Below, piece by piece: positions 20,485 to 31,318 of a stretch of 64,000 nt of DNA; position 1 is the stretch's first letter, and each line of letters opens with the position of its first letter. The stretch lies in the NCBI RefSeq assembly GCF_036669915.1, contig NC_089321.1:7606163-7670162 (forward strand), written 5' to 3'. A model generated the notes under the pieces. The model ran no database searches. It had not been told where the DNA came from and saw only the letters and a program-made list of their open reading frames with translations. The stretch is from Pocillopora verrucosa (taxonomy: Eukaryota > Cnidaria > Anthozoa > Scleractinia > Pocilloporidae). Both the position numbers and the translations under genes were made by a program.

Positions 20485-21856
20485 AGTGAGTTGCCAGGGC
20501 TAATAAAGATGCAATGTAACATCATGGCAGCCGCTTTGGAATATGATAAGAATTGTTTGTAAACTGAACTGAAACTAAATTAAATACATCATTATGAAAA
20601 GTAAAGAACATCCACACTGAGGGGTTTAGAAACGAATCTGTTGCCGTAAAAACATTTTTTCCTAGGGGTGAACCGTTGATATGCATTAAGGAATCCTGTC
20701 AACGTTGCATTAGAAACAACTATGAATAAAATATATTAATCAAGTAGTATCTGATAAAATCTTACAGTCATGTGCATTAGAAAGGGTTTTAATTCCTGTC
20801 GGATATGGAATATCATCTTCATTTGGATTATATTATAAATACCATACAGAACACAGGGAGGAAAACAGTTTGGTGAGGAAACATATACTGTGCATCATAT
20901 ATTGCTTGCTTTTGGGAAGCTTTCCATTTGGCCTCGTTTGTTAAAACAGGTGCTCATACTGGTAAAACATTAGCAAACACTTACATAGAGATTCAAAAAT
21001 AGGACGCGATATGCTGGCGACGTCCTGACGCAATTATCAAATATTTGATTCTCTCGATCGTATATTGTGGGTGGAAAAATATCTGAAAGAGGAAAGCTAC
21101 AGACAAGAGAATATAAACATTTAATATTCTCTTGCAACTGAGTAAACAATTCTGTTCAAATAGAGTCCGCTTGTTGACGTCTTTCAGATCTCTTTTCTTT
21201 ATTTCGATTAGTAACAATCAATATATCAAGTTTCCTTGTCTTCCCTCTCCTCAATTTCTTCATGAATCTCGCCTGTCGGAGGCTTACAGTCAGCAAAGAC
21301 AGGCGGGGAGGCAGGCGCATAAAAGATGGCACTCGGAGGTTTCCTCGGACGTAGTTTCAATAAAGTTTCATTTTGTATTTCTTAATTGAAATGAGAGAAA
21401 GGGCTGCCAATGTTCCATGACTCACTTATTTAGTACAAGATTGTTGAGCAATCGTGATTAGTTAATGATATGAAAGAGATCACGGATTCTTTTACACTGC
21501 GAGGATTTCTTGTATTCGTAGATGTGAACATGTTCAAATAAAGATAGACGAAACTTAATCGCTTCTTATTACAAGCTTCAGATGACATAGAGCATAATGG
21601 GGGACGAATTTTACAAAGTTCTTTTTCCTTTACGCTTTGGCCGTCAGAATCGAAAAAATGTCAGATCTGTGAAATAAAGTCATCTGTGTCGGAAATTCGC
21701 TCTCGTGTAATTGTATGAAAATTTCCCAAATGCTTCTGGTGGAAAAAGAAACATAAAAAAAAAGATAAAATAGAATGAATGCCGATATTGACTTAAATTA
21801 ATAGCTTTGGTCTTTTTATTTTTTCCTTTTTTTTCGAAAATTGAAAGTTCGATGCG

Positions 21857-22140
21857 ATGTCAAGAGAGACGAAACTTAATGGCTTTTTTTATTACAGGCT
21901 CCAGGTGGTACCCGGGTTTCATTTTCAAAGTATAACGAGAGGTGACTTAAAATTTGTCTTCTCTTCAAACTTTCGTTTGTCAGGACCAACAAAGGCAGAA
22001 ACGCCTGAAACGTCAGACTTTGTGAACTTCTCTCGTGAAACTACGGAGATCAGGCTGTGAGTAACAGTGTATCCGATTCTTCTTGCTGTAGGATCGAAGC
22101 ACGATGTTGTCTGCGTTCCATTTGTGGTTTTGTTGAAGTT
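21857..22140 (-). pseudogene. Minus-strand N-terminal receptor scrap
   Basis: On the minus strand, about 22140-22034 reads NKTTNGTQTTSCFDPTARRI then GYTVTHSLISVVS, which matches the receptor N-terminus and the first part of helix 1. It then runs into unrelated sequence. The remainder (about 21857-22030) is a diverged copy of the family B 3' flank at 21535-21690. Its opposite orientation shows an inversion or inverted insertion at the unit II/central-region junction. Confidence 0.6.
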
Positions 22141-22947
22141 TATGCGGTCGTTTATGGCAATGGAAAACAGTAAAGTCAAATATTTCAGTTTACTAGGTTT
22201 TTCTCAAAAGAATCTCTTGGTTTCTCTATAATCTTTTAAAATAGTGTGTACTACATCATAGAACATTTTCCTTCACTTATTATAAGCCGCCATCACATTG
22301 AGTCAGCTGTCAAACGTAATTCAATAAATAACGCTATTTTAGCTTTTGCTTTCCAGTCATTTGCTAAACATTTATCTCCTTTTTAATTCAGATTACGTCT
22401 CGCAGGGAAAGGAAGCCGCCAGCTTTCGTTTTAACTTCCTTTTTCCCCGTTTTCCGTCCCTCAATTACCGGGCTGTTTTCGTGCACAAAAGAAAAAAGAT
22501 ACGCATAACTTGATACATTCCTCGCCTTTTGTTAGCTCATATTAGTTTTTCACGACTTATCCTGGATGGGAAACTGACATCCGTCAATCGTCTGTTACGA
22601 AAGTAGTATGCAAATAAGCGATCAAGAAACAACCACAACAATTATCATCATGTGACTGAAATACAAATTTATGATATGTATTGAAAGCGATGTACATACA
22701 CGTCAAGATGCGGAAACAGAAGAAAATGGAACTTTCTACAAATGTTCCTGAGGCCAATGATATTTCTATTTAAAGTACAATTATTCAAACTACAATTGTA
22801 GATACTTTTGCTAATTAAAATGAAGGTTCAGGGTACATCTGTCGATATTAAATTTCCAGAGAAGCTAACGTATGCAATTTAGAACAATAATAATATCTAT
22901 GCAAATCATCACTGCGTTCACTTTAAAAAAGATAGCGTTCAGAGCTG

Positions 22948-23060
22948 TTGGCGAACGTGACCGCAACGATGAATGGAACACAGGTACCGAGCTGCTTAAA
23001 TCCAGTTACTGAGGGAAAGAGAATCGGATTCAACTTTGCTTACAACTTTTATAAAATAAA
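22948..23060 (+). pseudogene. N-terminal receptor scrap (family F), central region
   Basis: Reads ANVTATMNGTQVPSCLNPVT then EGKRIGFNFAYNF, but the usual ATG region is shortened (CTGTTGGCGAACG), so it lacks the normal start. As in its relatives it ends inside helix 1. Confidence 0.65.
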
Positions 23061-24240
23061 AAAAATACAAAATAAAGACAGGAAAAAAGTTAATAAGCGA
23101 GTAAGGAAAGGAGTTTTTATTATGGGAAAAATCTTTTGGAGCTGTTCCTCATAGAAAACTAGATCCAACTCAGTAAAAGAAGTTTGGCTTAAGGCAGTTA
23201 ATGAAAGTTAATAAAAGTTATTTGTTAGTAAGCAGCTTTGTTTGTTTATTGAGAATATAGATAGTTCTCTGAAAACTGCTCAAAGTCAAAGATTGGTTAA
23301 AAAAGGGAAATATCGTTTGCTCATACGTGATGATTCTGAGACAAGCTGTCAACTGTCATTTAACATCACTAAATTATTCTATTTCGGTATTCGCCATTCT
23401 ATCATGTGCTTTATTAATGTCTGCCTTTAGATTCAGATCACGCCTTGCGTTGAACGACCTTCCCTAGAAACGACTTGTTTTTCCTCTTTTATATGTAAAT
23501 ACATTTCTCTAAAATAGTTGTTTTCACCATTTACCAATCATACCAAAAGCTTAAAAAAAAGTATAGCATTCAAAATCATTTTTCGTTCTTGACAATCTTA
23601 TTTCAACTGACTCTATTCCTTACCTAAAAAATAATTTTTGAGCACAGACTGCAAGTCGAAATTAAATGAAAGTAAAATGATATCTAAAGATTCTTAGTTA
23701 ATCAATTTTTAATGTATACGTAGACAGTCGCCTCTGCTTTATTTAAATAGAGTGTAGGCAGCTTCTCAATTAAGAGCTCTTAGCATAAGACTAAGGACTC
23801 CGACGAAATTTATGAATTCATTAGTATTATCAATATATAAGTAAACAATTAGCTATGTCTTCTTTCATAAAGCATAGGTAGGATTCAGAGTCAGACAGAG
23901 AACTGTAGGCCGAAGGAGAAACCGATAATCGGATTCCGCATAGGGACTAAGACTTTTTTCTTTGTTGCACGCTCGTGACAAGACGAAAACATCTTTCTTC
24001 CAGAAATTTACATGTCGGGAATAACTTTTGGATCCGTACCTGAAAAAGATTGTTTCCCTTAAACGACCAATTCTTGATTGGTTTTGCAGCTCTTTTGAAA
24101 GAATACTTCAGTAAAAACTGTGAGAAGGTTTTTCCGTAAGGTAGGAGCACTCTTTTACTGTATTTCGGTTTTTCTCCAATGAATAAAGTATGACGCTTTG
24201 CATGGAGGGAGCGAAATAAAACAATTTTAAAGTTTGTCAA

Positions 24241-24276
24241 AATAATCAGCTGTGTTTTCTTTAAATAGAGGCAGCC
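24241..24276 (+). promoter_or_regulatory. Shared receptor leader before C1
   Basis: AATAATCAGCTGTGTTTTCT then TTAAATAGAGGCAGCC lies about 45-75 bp before the ATG. The CAGCTG E-box and the TTTAAATAGAG TATA-like stretch recur in order before C2, E1 and E2 and, in a weaker form, D1 and D2. I infer a common core promoter; no transcription data are available. Confidence 0.5.
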
Positions 24277-24317
24277 TCCAGATAACCACTGACTGAATAA
24301 GAACTGATCTCTCAAGA

Positions 24318-25331
24318 ATGTCAGAAAACGTGACTGCAACGATGAATGGAACACAGTCCACGTCGAGCTGCTTCAACCCCACAGCGACAAGAATCGGTGA
24401 AACCTTTGCTTACTGCTTGCTCTTTCTTGTTTCGTTGATTGGAAATACCTTCATTGCAATGATTGTCTTTAAGAAAAAAACTCTGAGAAAGCCTATTAAT
24501 TTCTTGATTGTTAACATGGCCATGTCCGATTTGCTTCTTTCAATTTTCCTTTTTCCTGATCATTTGGTTTTGTTATACACTAACTCCTGGGTGATAGGCG
24601 GTCCGCTTGGTCAATTGTTATGTAAGTTCACTATTTATGCACCTAATGTGTCCTTTACTGTATCTGTTCAAAGTCTGGTTTTAATAGCGGTCGATCGATT
24701 TGGAGCTGTGATATTTCCCCTCCGTTCCCCGCTGATTAATTCAAAGCGATGCCGATTCTACATTCTCGCCACTTGGATCATCGCTATGGCTATCTGGTGC
24801 CCAGACCTGTTCGCCTGGAAAGTTGTCGAGTTTCCAGAGGGGCTGTCGCGTGCGTGCGTGCGTGATTGGAATGACGCATTCGGAGAGTCTTCGTCCTTCA
24901 AAAGCTTCTCTTTGGTGATGCAAGTTGTATTTGTTTATGTTCCTTTGGTATTTATCGTCATAGTTTACTCTGCCATTACGTTAAAAATCAAATCCCAGAA
25001 AATTCCAGGACAGCAATCAACTCACATAAGAGAAAAACAATTGAAAAGAGAGCGAAAGGTTCTTAAACTGTCCGTTGCCATCGTGTTGGGGTTTGCATTA
25101 TGCTGGCTGCCCCTAAGTATTGCGTGGTTCATGTTCTTCAACTCAGACCGAACAATAACATCATCTTGTGGCTTCTTTTACTTCTGGTATGTTTCCTTAT
25201 TTCTAGCTATGTCGAACTGCGCGATCAACCCTTGGATCTGTGTATGTTTTGGTGGAAATTATCGTCAGGGTCTCAAGAATCTTCTAAGTTGCTCTTCTTT
25301 TGGTCCTGACGTTGAGCAAAATGCACCGTAG
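24318..25331 (+). CDS. Class A GPCR, receptor C1
   Basis: A 337-aa single-exon receptor. Sequons N4 and N10; GN in helix 1 (42-43); D71; C102 and C180; DRF (126-128); W153; P209; CWLP (262-265); and NPWIC in helix 7 (304-308), distinct from the NPCIC of A, B and D. The acidic/serine tail (SCSSFGPDVEQNAP) is longer than in A and B and offers phosphorylation sites. Two extra codons in ECL2 come from a GCGT repeat at about 24849-24864 (SRACVRDW versus ACVADW in C2), and the disulfide cysteine is kept. The start follows the shared leader directly. The nearest relative is C2, about 7.8 kb downstream in the same orientation with matching flanks. Ligand unknown. Confidence 0.93.
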   Translation: MSENVTATMNGTQSTSSCFNPTATRIGETFAYCLLFLVSLIGNTFIAMIVFKKKTLRKPINFLIVNMAMSDLLLSIFLFPDHLVLLYTNSWVIGGPLGQLLCKFTIYAPNVSFTVSVQSLVLIAVDRFGAVIFPLRSPLINSKRCRFYILATWIIAMAIWCPDLFAWKVVEFPEGLSRACVRDWNDAFGESSSFKSFSLVMQVVFVYVPLVFIVIVYSAITLKIKSQKIPGQQSTHIREKQLKRERKVLKLSVAIVLGFALCWLPLSIAWFMFFNSDRTITSSCGFFYFWYVSLFLAMSNCAINPWICVCFGGNYRQGLKNLLSCSSFGPDVEQNAP

Positions 25332-25339
25332 TGCGACCC

Positions 25340-26340
25340 CGGGACCCTAAGACTTTATTTCACTTAAGGATTAATTTTTTACTGAAGGTTTTTATTTCAG
25401 ACTACGAAAAAGTCAGCAAGGTAATTAAAGATCTTAAAGTGAAACGTCTTATTGAAAAAGCATAATTTATTTTTTTTGAATTATTGATTAATCAAAAGGA
25501 ATGGTGTAAATTGTCCGCTTGATGTCTTTTAAGACGTGATATATCAAAATAAGGACTGGTTCTGGTTAAAAATTGATTGTTTTATTGCTGAAAATGGCAT
25601 ATAGAAGTTATCAGAAAGACGTTATAACTCCCTCTATGCAACACTCCAATACTGCAAACACATTTTAAGTATTCTTATCTTCCTTTGTCAGCTCACTTAC
25701 TATAAAAATGTACATAGATAAACTTATCGATAGAGAAGCTTTCATCAACGGTCAAACCGTTGTTTGAACTTTTGCCCAATGACTGTTTTTGTGAGCTGTA
25801 TTAATCTGATCACTTAATTTAAGGACTTTATTTAAACGTACTACATTGAAGACAAATGTGATGTTATGCATTGGACAAAAAGAGATGAAATAAAATGTTT
25901 ATCAGTAGCCGAGTCGAGTTTGCATCATTACCATAATCGTCATGATCATTATTTGAAGTAGTATTCCCTTTCAAGATGACACTGCAGAATGGAAACACGA
26001 TGGTAAATAAAATAAAGGCAGAAAAAAAAGCATCAATTTTCTTCGCGTGTATAGAACAGGAAATCTATTTTAAAGCTTAATTGCAATTTTTCATTCAATA
26101 TTAACTCCCTCGAAGCCGTCGAGAACTCCAATTGCCTTAAACTTCCTTTTCATTTTAGAAAGTCGGTTATAAGGTGAATATAAAGGTAAACAAACTTTTC
26201 AAAATCGGATCTACTCTCTTAACTTTAGTATTTGCTGCAAATGATTCGCAAAGGAAAAGGATACATGATCCCTTCGAATTCAGTCAATGAGTTGATATAA
26301 AAGGCTCACTCCACGGGTTTATTTAGAACCAACATCAGCT
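25340..26340. other. Gene-free 3' flank of C1
   Basis: Parallel to the C2 3' flank (33130-33800) as far as about 26260, then unrelated. No RNA gene or frame of note. AATAAA occurs at 25889-25894. Confidence 0.5.
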
Positions 26341-26346
26341 CCCAGT

Positions 26347-26535
26347 TGGCTTGTTAGCTCAGTTGGTAGAGCGCTGCACCGGTATCGCAGAGGTCATGGG
26401 TTCAAATCCCGTACAGGCCTGAAATATTTTTCAGGCCTTATTTCCACTACTGCCTAAGTAGTGTACATTACTGCGAGGATCACTTTCATTCACGTCTTTA
26501 TATTATAGTTCAAATATATGACTTTCATATATTCT
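26347..26535 (+). mobile_element. tRNA-derived SINE
   Basis: The 5' part (about 26349-26420) folds as a tRNA cloverleaf. Acceptor strands GGCTTGT and ACAGGCC pair, the D arm has GCTC/GAGC, A box TTAGCTCAGTTGG and B box GGTTCAAATCC are clear, and the anticodon loop is CCGGTAT (GGT in anticodon place but C, not T, before it). It is followed by a non-tRNA body of about 110 bp with a CAGGCC hairpin and CTACTGCCTAAGTAG, which I recall as a common coral SINE body. C at loop position 33, an A-C mismatch closing the anticodon stem and the attached body argue against a working tRNA gene. Confidence 0.65.
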
Positions 26536-26539
26536 TAAC

Positions 26540-27600
26540 CATTTAGAAATAATTTTGAGAGAAAAAATGATAGGAAAAATGACTACTCCATGTGTACGGT
26601 GACATAACGGGGGGTACAAGTCCAAGCGACAATTGGCGTCGCCTGCAAAGATGATTTTTGTGAAAATGTTTCCTCCTGTACCAGAGTTTTTTCCAAGTGA
26701 TAAGTCGTTCGAAATTGAACTCAAACTGGGTTTGTAAATGGACATAAAATCTTTGAACTACACCCAGTGTGTGGCATTGGTGATCTTTGTCACTTGTGCA
26801 AAGTGCTGTTTTGTGATTGGTTACTAGCCACAATAGCCATCACTAAAAAACAAAACTAGGTTTAATTCATGTTGTAGACATTCATCAAAACAACAGGTGC
26901 AGGCTGCAAACCCAGACAGAGAGTCGACGAGGGAGAAAGAGTCGTGTTGACTTACTAACAAAACGTTCACTTTGATAATGAACCTTAAAAATCAACGAGT
27001 AGAGCTGACGAGCTAAATTTAAATGGCAGAGAAAAAGTCTCTCAATCCTCTGCATGTAAAGTGATATCAACTCAAACCCTCATTGACCAAAAAACTTTCT
27101 CACTGCTTACAACTGTTACTTTAAGCTCTGCAGTTAGAGGCTACGACTTCAAGAGATTTGCTCTAACCTAAGTCGGGGGTGGTGGCGAGTACAGATTGGT
27201 GGAGGCAAGACCAATCTACACCATGAAAGCAATTAGGTGGTTCCTTTCCTTAATCTGAAGGTAAATCGGGCAGAAGCTAAATACATTTGTTTTCACCTAA
27301 AAGTCATCATGGTGACTGTTACAACCGTCGAGAGACAATAATTCACGTATTTCCTTAACATACGAAGACGTGTTTCTCAGAACTGTTATAATCACTGATA
27401 TCGAGTATATTGGTTTTTTCTTATTATTTTTATAATTTAACATTATAATACCAATTATAGAATATTTTTAACCATACCATTCCGGGTAACTATTGACATG
27501 TATGATAACGCAGTTTTTTAATCTCGGGAAGTTTTGGAGACAGAGTGCGAATTAAGACTAAAACTAATTAAGGTCTGGAGGTGCTTCATAAAATTAAACA
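26540..27600. other. Unclassified gene-free stretch
   Basis: No receptor similarity and no paralogous copy within the window. Minus-strand frames at 26503-26833 overlap one another and show no recognisable domain. Confidence 0.4.
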
Positions 27601-27640
27601 GTTTTAATTTCTATATAGACAATCAGGTCCAGATATATAT

Positions 27641-27792
27641 ATGTTATTTGCCGGCTGGGAGGTCCGTATGGTGAAAAACTGTGACCGAGGTCTTGAAAAT
27701 ACTGCCCGAGGCCGTAGGCCGAGGGCAGCATTTTCAAGACCGAGGTCACAGTTTTTCACCATACGGACCGACCCTTAGCCGGTAAATAACAT
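27641..27792. mobile_element. Foldback hairpin, left part of a ~1.4-kb insertion
   Basis: Arms of about 70 bp (GTTATTTGCCGGCTGGGAGG ... and its complement ending CCGGTAAATAAC) are nearly perfect inverted repeats around a short GAGGCCGTAGGCCGAG centre. It marks the left edge of an insertion to about 29015, recognised because the flanks join directly in the E2 upstream region (about 34408). A related GTTATTTATCGGCTTGAGG occurs at 28788. The superfamily cannot be assigned. Confidence 0.65.
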
Positions 27793-29015
27793 ATTTATTG
27801 TTTTTAAACTTGACGAAATTCTTTCCGAAAGAACCCGAATGATTTATGGCCGTAAATACGGCAAGATCTTCCATAAACTGAACAATGTTTTGAGTGAGTA
27901 AATGGTAGTTAAAACAGAGGTGATGCAAATTTAAGAGAGATGCCTCAGCGAAACATTTTCATTTCCGTAACGATAAAGGTGATTTAAAAGGCTTCCAAAC
28001 AAACTTTGAAACATTATTTTTACAAGTATCTGTCACAATCTGACACCTGTCAATTAGAGAGCGCGCAAGAAAAAAAAAAGCGTAGGAACATTTGAAAACC
28101 AAAAGAACTTAGTTTGGCAAGGACTGTCACGACAAAGTTTCTTCAAAATCAGTTAATGATCTAACGGAAAGTATTATTCACTCTCATCGACCATTCATTC
28201 ATGTACGAAGATTTACCTCTGTTCATTAAGTAAACGGCGAGGAAAGTAATTGTGAGTAAATTCAATTTTTTTATTTTGAAGTTGTGAGAGTTTGTTCGTT
28301 TGTTTGCTGTAATGGCGTGTTTAACTCTGATCTTTCCTGATCTTTCCAAAAACTAAATTCGAACGGCACACTCCAACGAGACACAAGGGAATGTAATGCG
28401 ACCTTTTCTCAAAAAATTCCTTCAATTTCTGTTGTGCAATTTAAGGTACAAATGTCCAAATTGAACGGAATTGGAAAGACTCACCAGGAGCGTATATTTG
28501 TTGTAGAACTTAAATTAAAACTTCGCTCGCTCTTTCACTATGAACAAATTGCTCGAGAAAATTCAGATATTAAATGAATGAAAGTTCCATCGTTCAGTTT
28601 AACTGTAACCAAATACCTCACGTTTCAACTTTCTGGGTACTTTTTGTGAACGATTAAAATTAATTGCAGACGGTTTTTAGGCCGCTTGTCAACAAACGTA
28701 ATGACACTATTGTTTATACAAATTCATTCTGAAACCAATATTTTTCTGTCAACCAAAGTGATTTGAGAGAGAGAAAAGAGAGGATTCATAAGTTATTTAT
28801 CGGCTTGAGGTAGTGACCGAAGTGTTTGCTTAAAAATACTGCCCAGCCGGAAAACGAGGTATATTTATGAAAAATGACAACGAAAGTTGGGATGTACTCG
28901 GCGACTCACGAAAGCGTTACCTTGGCCCGTGGGCAGAGATAGGAAAATACTGACCGGGTAAAGAACCAATCAGATTGCAAGATTCGTTACCGTGCCCTCT
29001 AAAAAAACAATAAAC
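27793..29015. mobile_element. Remainder of the insertion upstream of E1
   Basis: About 1.2 kb absent from the matching place before E2. No transposase-like frame is visible. It ends near CTAAAAAAACAATAAACAAT, after which the shared GTAAATAATC leader sequence resumes. Confidence 0.5.
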
Positions 29016-29030
29016 AATGTTATTATATAT

Positions 29031-29080
29031 GTAAATAATCAGCTGTGTGTGTGTTTTATGTCAATAGAGCGTAGGTAGTT
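29031..29080 (+). promoter_or_regulatory. Shared receptor leader before E1
   Basis: GTAAATAATCAGCTGTGTGT then a TG-rich run, ATGTCAATAGAG and TAGGTAG. It is intact in sequence although its gene is broken. Confidence 0.45.
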
Positions 29081-29138
29081 AATCTTTAAAGTCGCAGAAC
29101 TGCTGGCTGAAGAAGAAACCTACCTCTTCGTTTTGAGA

Positions 29139-29470
29139 ATGTCGGCAAACATGGCGGTAACGACGATTGGAACACAGTCTATGTCAAGCTGCTTCAACCT
29201 CTCAGTAGAAACAGTTGGTTACACTTTTGCTTACTGTCTGCTATTTGCTGTTTTGCTGACTGGAAACGCTTTGATTGGAATTGTTGTGTACAAAACCCGA
29301 AGTCTGAGAAATCCCGTCAACTATTTTATTGCAAACATGGCCATATCTGATCTGCTGTTTCCTATTTTCTTGATAACCACCATCAAAAATCTATGTTTCA
29401 TTTGCTAATGATTGAAAGGCAAATTTTATCCATCTGCTTTTATTTACAAAACATTTGACCGGGCCGTTTT
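29139..29470 (+). pseudogene. Receptor E1 pseudogene (N-terminus to helix 2 only)
   Basis: Starts MSANMAVTTIGTQSMSSCF and continues through helix 1 (with GN) and helix 2 (NMAISDLLFPIFL). It then passes without a break into DNA that is the 3' flank in E2 (ACCATCAAAAATCTATGTTT versus 35548 on) and stops at 29408. About 0.8 kb, helices 3-7, has been removed. TTTCTTGAT at the join occurs in the E2 3' flank, and a one-base variant occurs at the matching place in E2 helix 2, which points to microhomology-mediated deletion. A two-helix product would not be a receptor. Confidence 0.9.
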
Positions 29471-29766
29471 GCGTGGCATGTAACAGACTCCAGAGATTGG
29501 TTTCGTTACTCGCTATGTTATCAGTCTACATAAAAAAGAAATAAAAACAAGATTTTTAACATGATCGTGACGTATTTTGATTTGTAACACATGAGTGGTC
29601 ACAAAGTGCTTTTTATTTGTGACCAATCATATATTAAAAATCAGATGAGGAGGTGGCAAGTCGAGATAGGTCAGGGTAAGAGTATACAGTGCCTCAAAAT
29701 TGTTTAATCGGTTCCTCACAGTTAGCAAGTAATTGACTCACAGCACAAAGGAAGGCTTGTTCTTCA

Positions 29767-30118
29767 CTTTAGTTCCAGGGCTGGCACCTGAGCTTGAGGT
29801 CTCTTTCAGTTTGTCCATTAGATTTGAAAGAAGTTGACCGAATACTTTGCTATTTAAAATAAATTGTAACCTTTACAAATTGGATCCCCATCTGATTCCA
29901 AATCCGATGGCTAAGTTCCAATGCTCGATGTCTCTTCACTTTTCCAATATTTGGTGAACCAAATGATAAAAACGAAAAACACAGCTCATTTTGTCTGTGT
30001 ACATTCTAACTACAATTTCACTTTTTGAGCCCAAGATAGGACACCTACAGCTTTTCCCTACACTGGAAGGCCGGAACATGTCATTAAAAAAACTGTCAAT
30101 GATATTGTGCTTATTCAT
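29767..30118 (-). pseudogene. Possible unrelated gene remnant (minus strand)
   Basis: Two stretches on the minus strand look coding in composition. One, about 30118-29936, is a 60-aa frame containing CRCPILGSKSEIVVRMYTDK. The other, about 29875-29767, reads KVFGQLLSNLMDKLKETSSS then GASPGTKVKNKPSFVL and a stop, preceded by TTTTAAATAG as a possible splice acceptor. I recognise no family. It could be the 3' end of a retroposed or decayed host gene, or chance. Confidence 0.25.
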
Positions 30119-30599
30119 GAATACATCACGAATTGTGTGTACTTTTCAGTATCAGAAAGGCCATAAAATGTACATAGTTCCTAACTGACGTAAAAGACAC
30201 ACTGATTATCGAACAGATTCAACAACAGTAATGGCATCCTGTCAAAAACTTTCTTGCAAATAGAAAAAAAATACTGTCAGGACAAAAAATTTTTCAAGTG
30301 TGGCGGCTGAAAATAAAAGGGTCCAGAAATCAGCAATTTTAGCCATACAATACCAAACTATTACCTTCCCTTTGTTCAGATTATCGCGAGGAAATAAATG
30401 ACAGGAAGAGATGGGGGACTGTCTTAGTGTTCGATTCTACGATGTATCGAATTTTCTTTGCTATAATTTGCAGCGAAAGCAATATGAAATACACAGATTT
30501 TTGTCGCTCACAACTTTAAGCTCCTCTGTTTGCCTTTTTACAGAGGTCTCCGACTATTACAAGGCTTCCGTACCGGAAGAAAAAGCAGAGAGAACGTGA

Positions 30600-30750
30600 A
30601 GTTGAAAGTCATCAAAAATGTTAAAGAGATTTAGTTTCGAGATCGGATAAAAATTTTCGAGACTCACGATTTTTGAAGGTATCCGATTCACACCATCTGT
30701 TATTTTGTCGGGCATAACTCCTGGATCTGCGTCTCTACTTCTCTACTGAT
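30600..30750 (+). repeat. Dispersed repeat, inverted partner at 37040
   Basis: The segment with GTTTCGAGATCGGATAAAA and GGCATAACTCCTGGATCT matches the reverse complement of about 37040-37200 (GATCCAGGAGTTATGCCCTA, TTTTATCCGATCTCGAAACT). Similarity is clear but not complete, so the pair is old. Confidence 0.7.
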
Positions 30751-30987
30751 ATTCTGGCGCTTGCTCATTCAAAATGACCGGCCAAGGAAGTTGAAATGAA
30801 TCAACATCTTCAAAATCCTCAGAAAAAAGTCAATTCAGACCGAACGACTTCATGTATATACCTAACTGGCAGCTCAAAGAATTTTTAGGGAAATTTGCAT
30901 GACGGCTTAAACCATTATTTAGAATAATTATGGCTTATTGACCGTTTGATATATATAATTCTAGGTACATATTTTGTAAACCTTTTT

Positions 30988-31318
30988 ATAACATAGCTCG
31001 TAAATTTGTCTTCTCAAATTCAATTGCGCGGGCGTACTTCATATTCCTATTGTGCACGCTCATGACGTCAACAAACAAATCCCTCGAGGAAAAAATTTTT
31101 CCATCGGGTTGAAAGTGTTATAAAACAATTGGTTCATATGTCAGCTGTGCGTTTATCAAGATATGAAGCACTTGGGAAGTTTGGAGAGCACTCAAGAAGC
31201 TAGAGTTCCTCTCGGCTACGCCTCGAGCAACTCTTACACATCTTTTGTGCTCTCCAAACTTTCCGCGTGCTTCATATCTCGATGAACGCACGCTGACGTA
31301 TGAACCAATCGTTAATTT
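30988..31318. mobile_element. Foldback MITE-like insertion (~330 bp)
   Basis: The inserted segment splits a stretch that is continuous in units I, IV and V (TTTTGTAAACACTTTTTGTAG). Its right part (31127-31310) is a near-palindrome with arms beginning ATTGGTTCATATGTCAGC, with GGAGAGCAC at the arm's inner end and a central loop of about 40 bp. No frame of note; superfamily not assigned. Confidence 0.65.

Larger units (their letters stand above)
12521..21745 (+). repeat. Segmental duplication unit II (A2-B2 pseudogene)
   Basis: This unit is homologous to unit I but more diverged, with several internal deletions (for example about 0.85 kb absent relative to unit I 440-1260) and private insertions. 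It carries intact A2 and deleted B2. Homology to the other units stops near 21745, exactly about where units I, III and IV have the family D C-terminal relic, so the central C/D/E region begins here. Confidence 0.75.

Noticed and set aside
26349-26420. Functional tRNA gene
   Set aside because: The cloverleaf and internal promoter boxes are good, but C at the position before the anticodon, a mismatch in the anticodon stem and an attached SINE-like body make a SINE more likely.
30411-30599. 62-aa frame in the central spacer
   Set aside because: Single copy, no domain; it ends at the dispersed repeat beginning at 30600.
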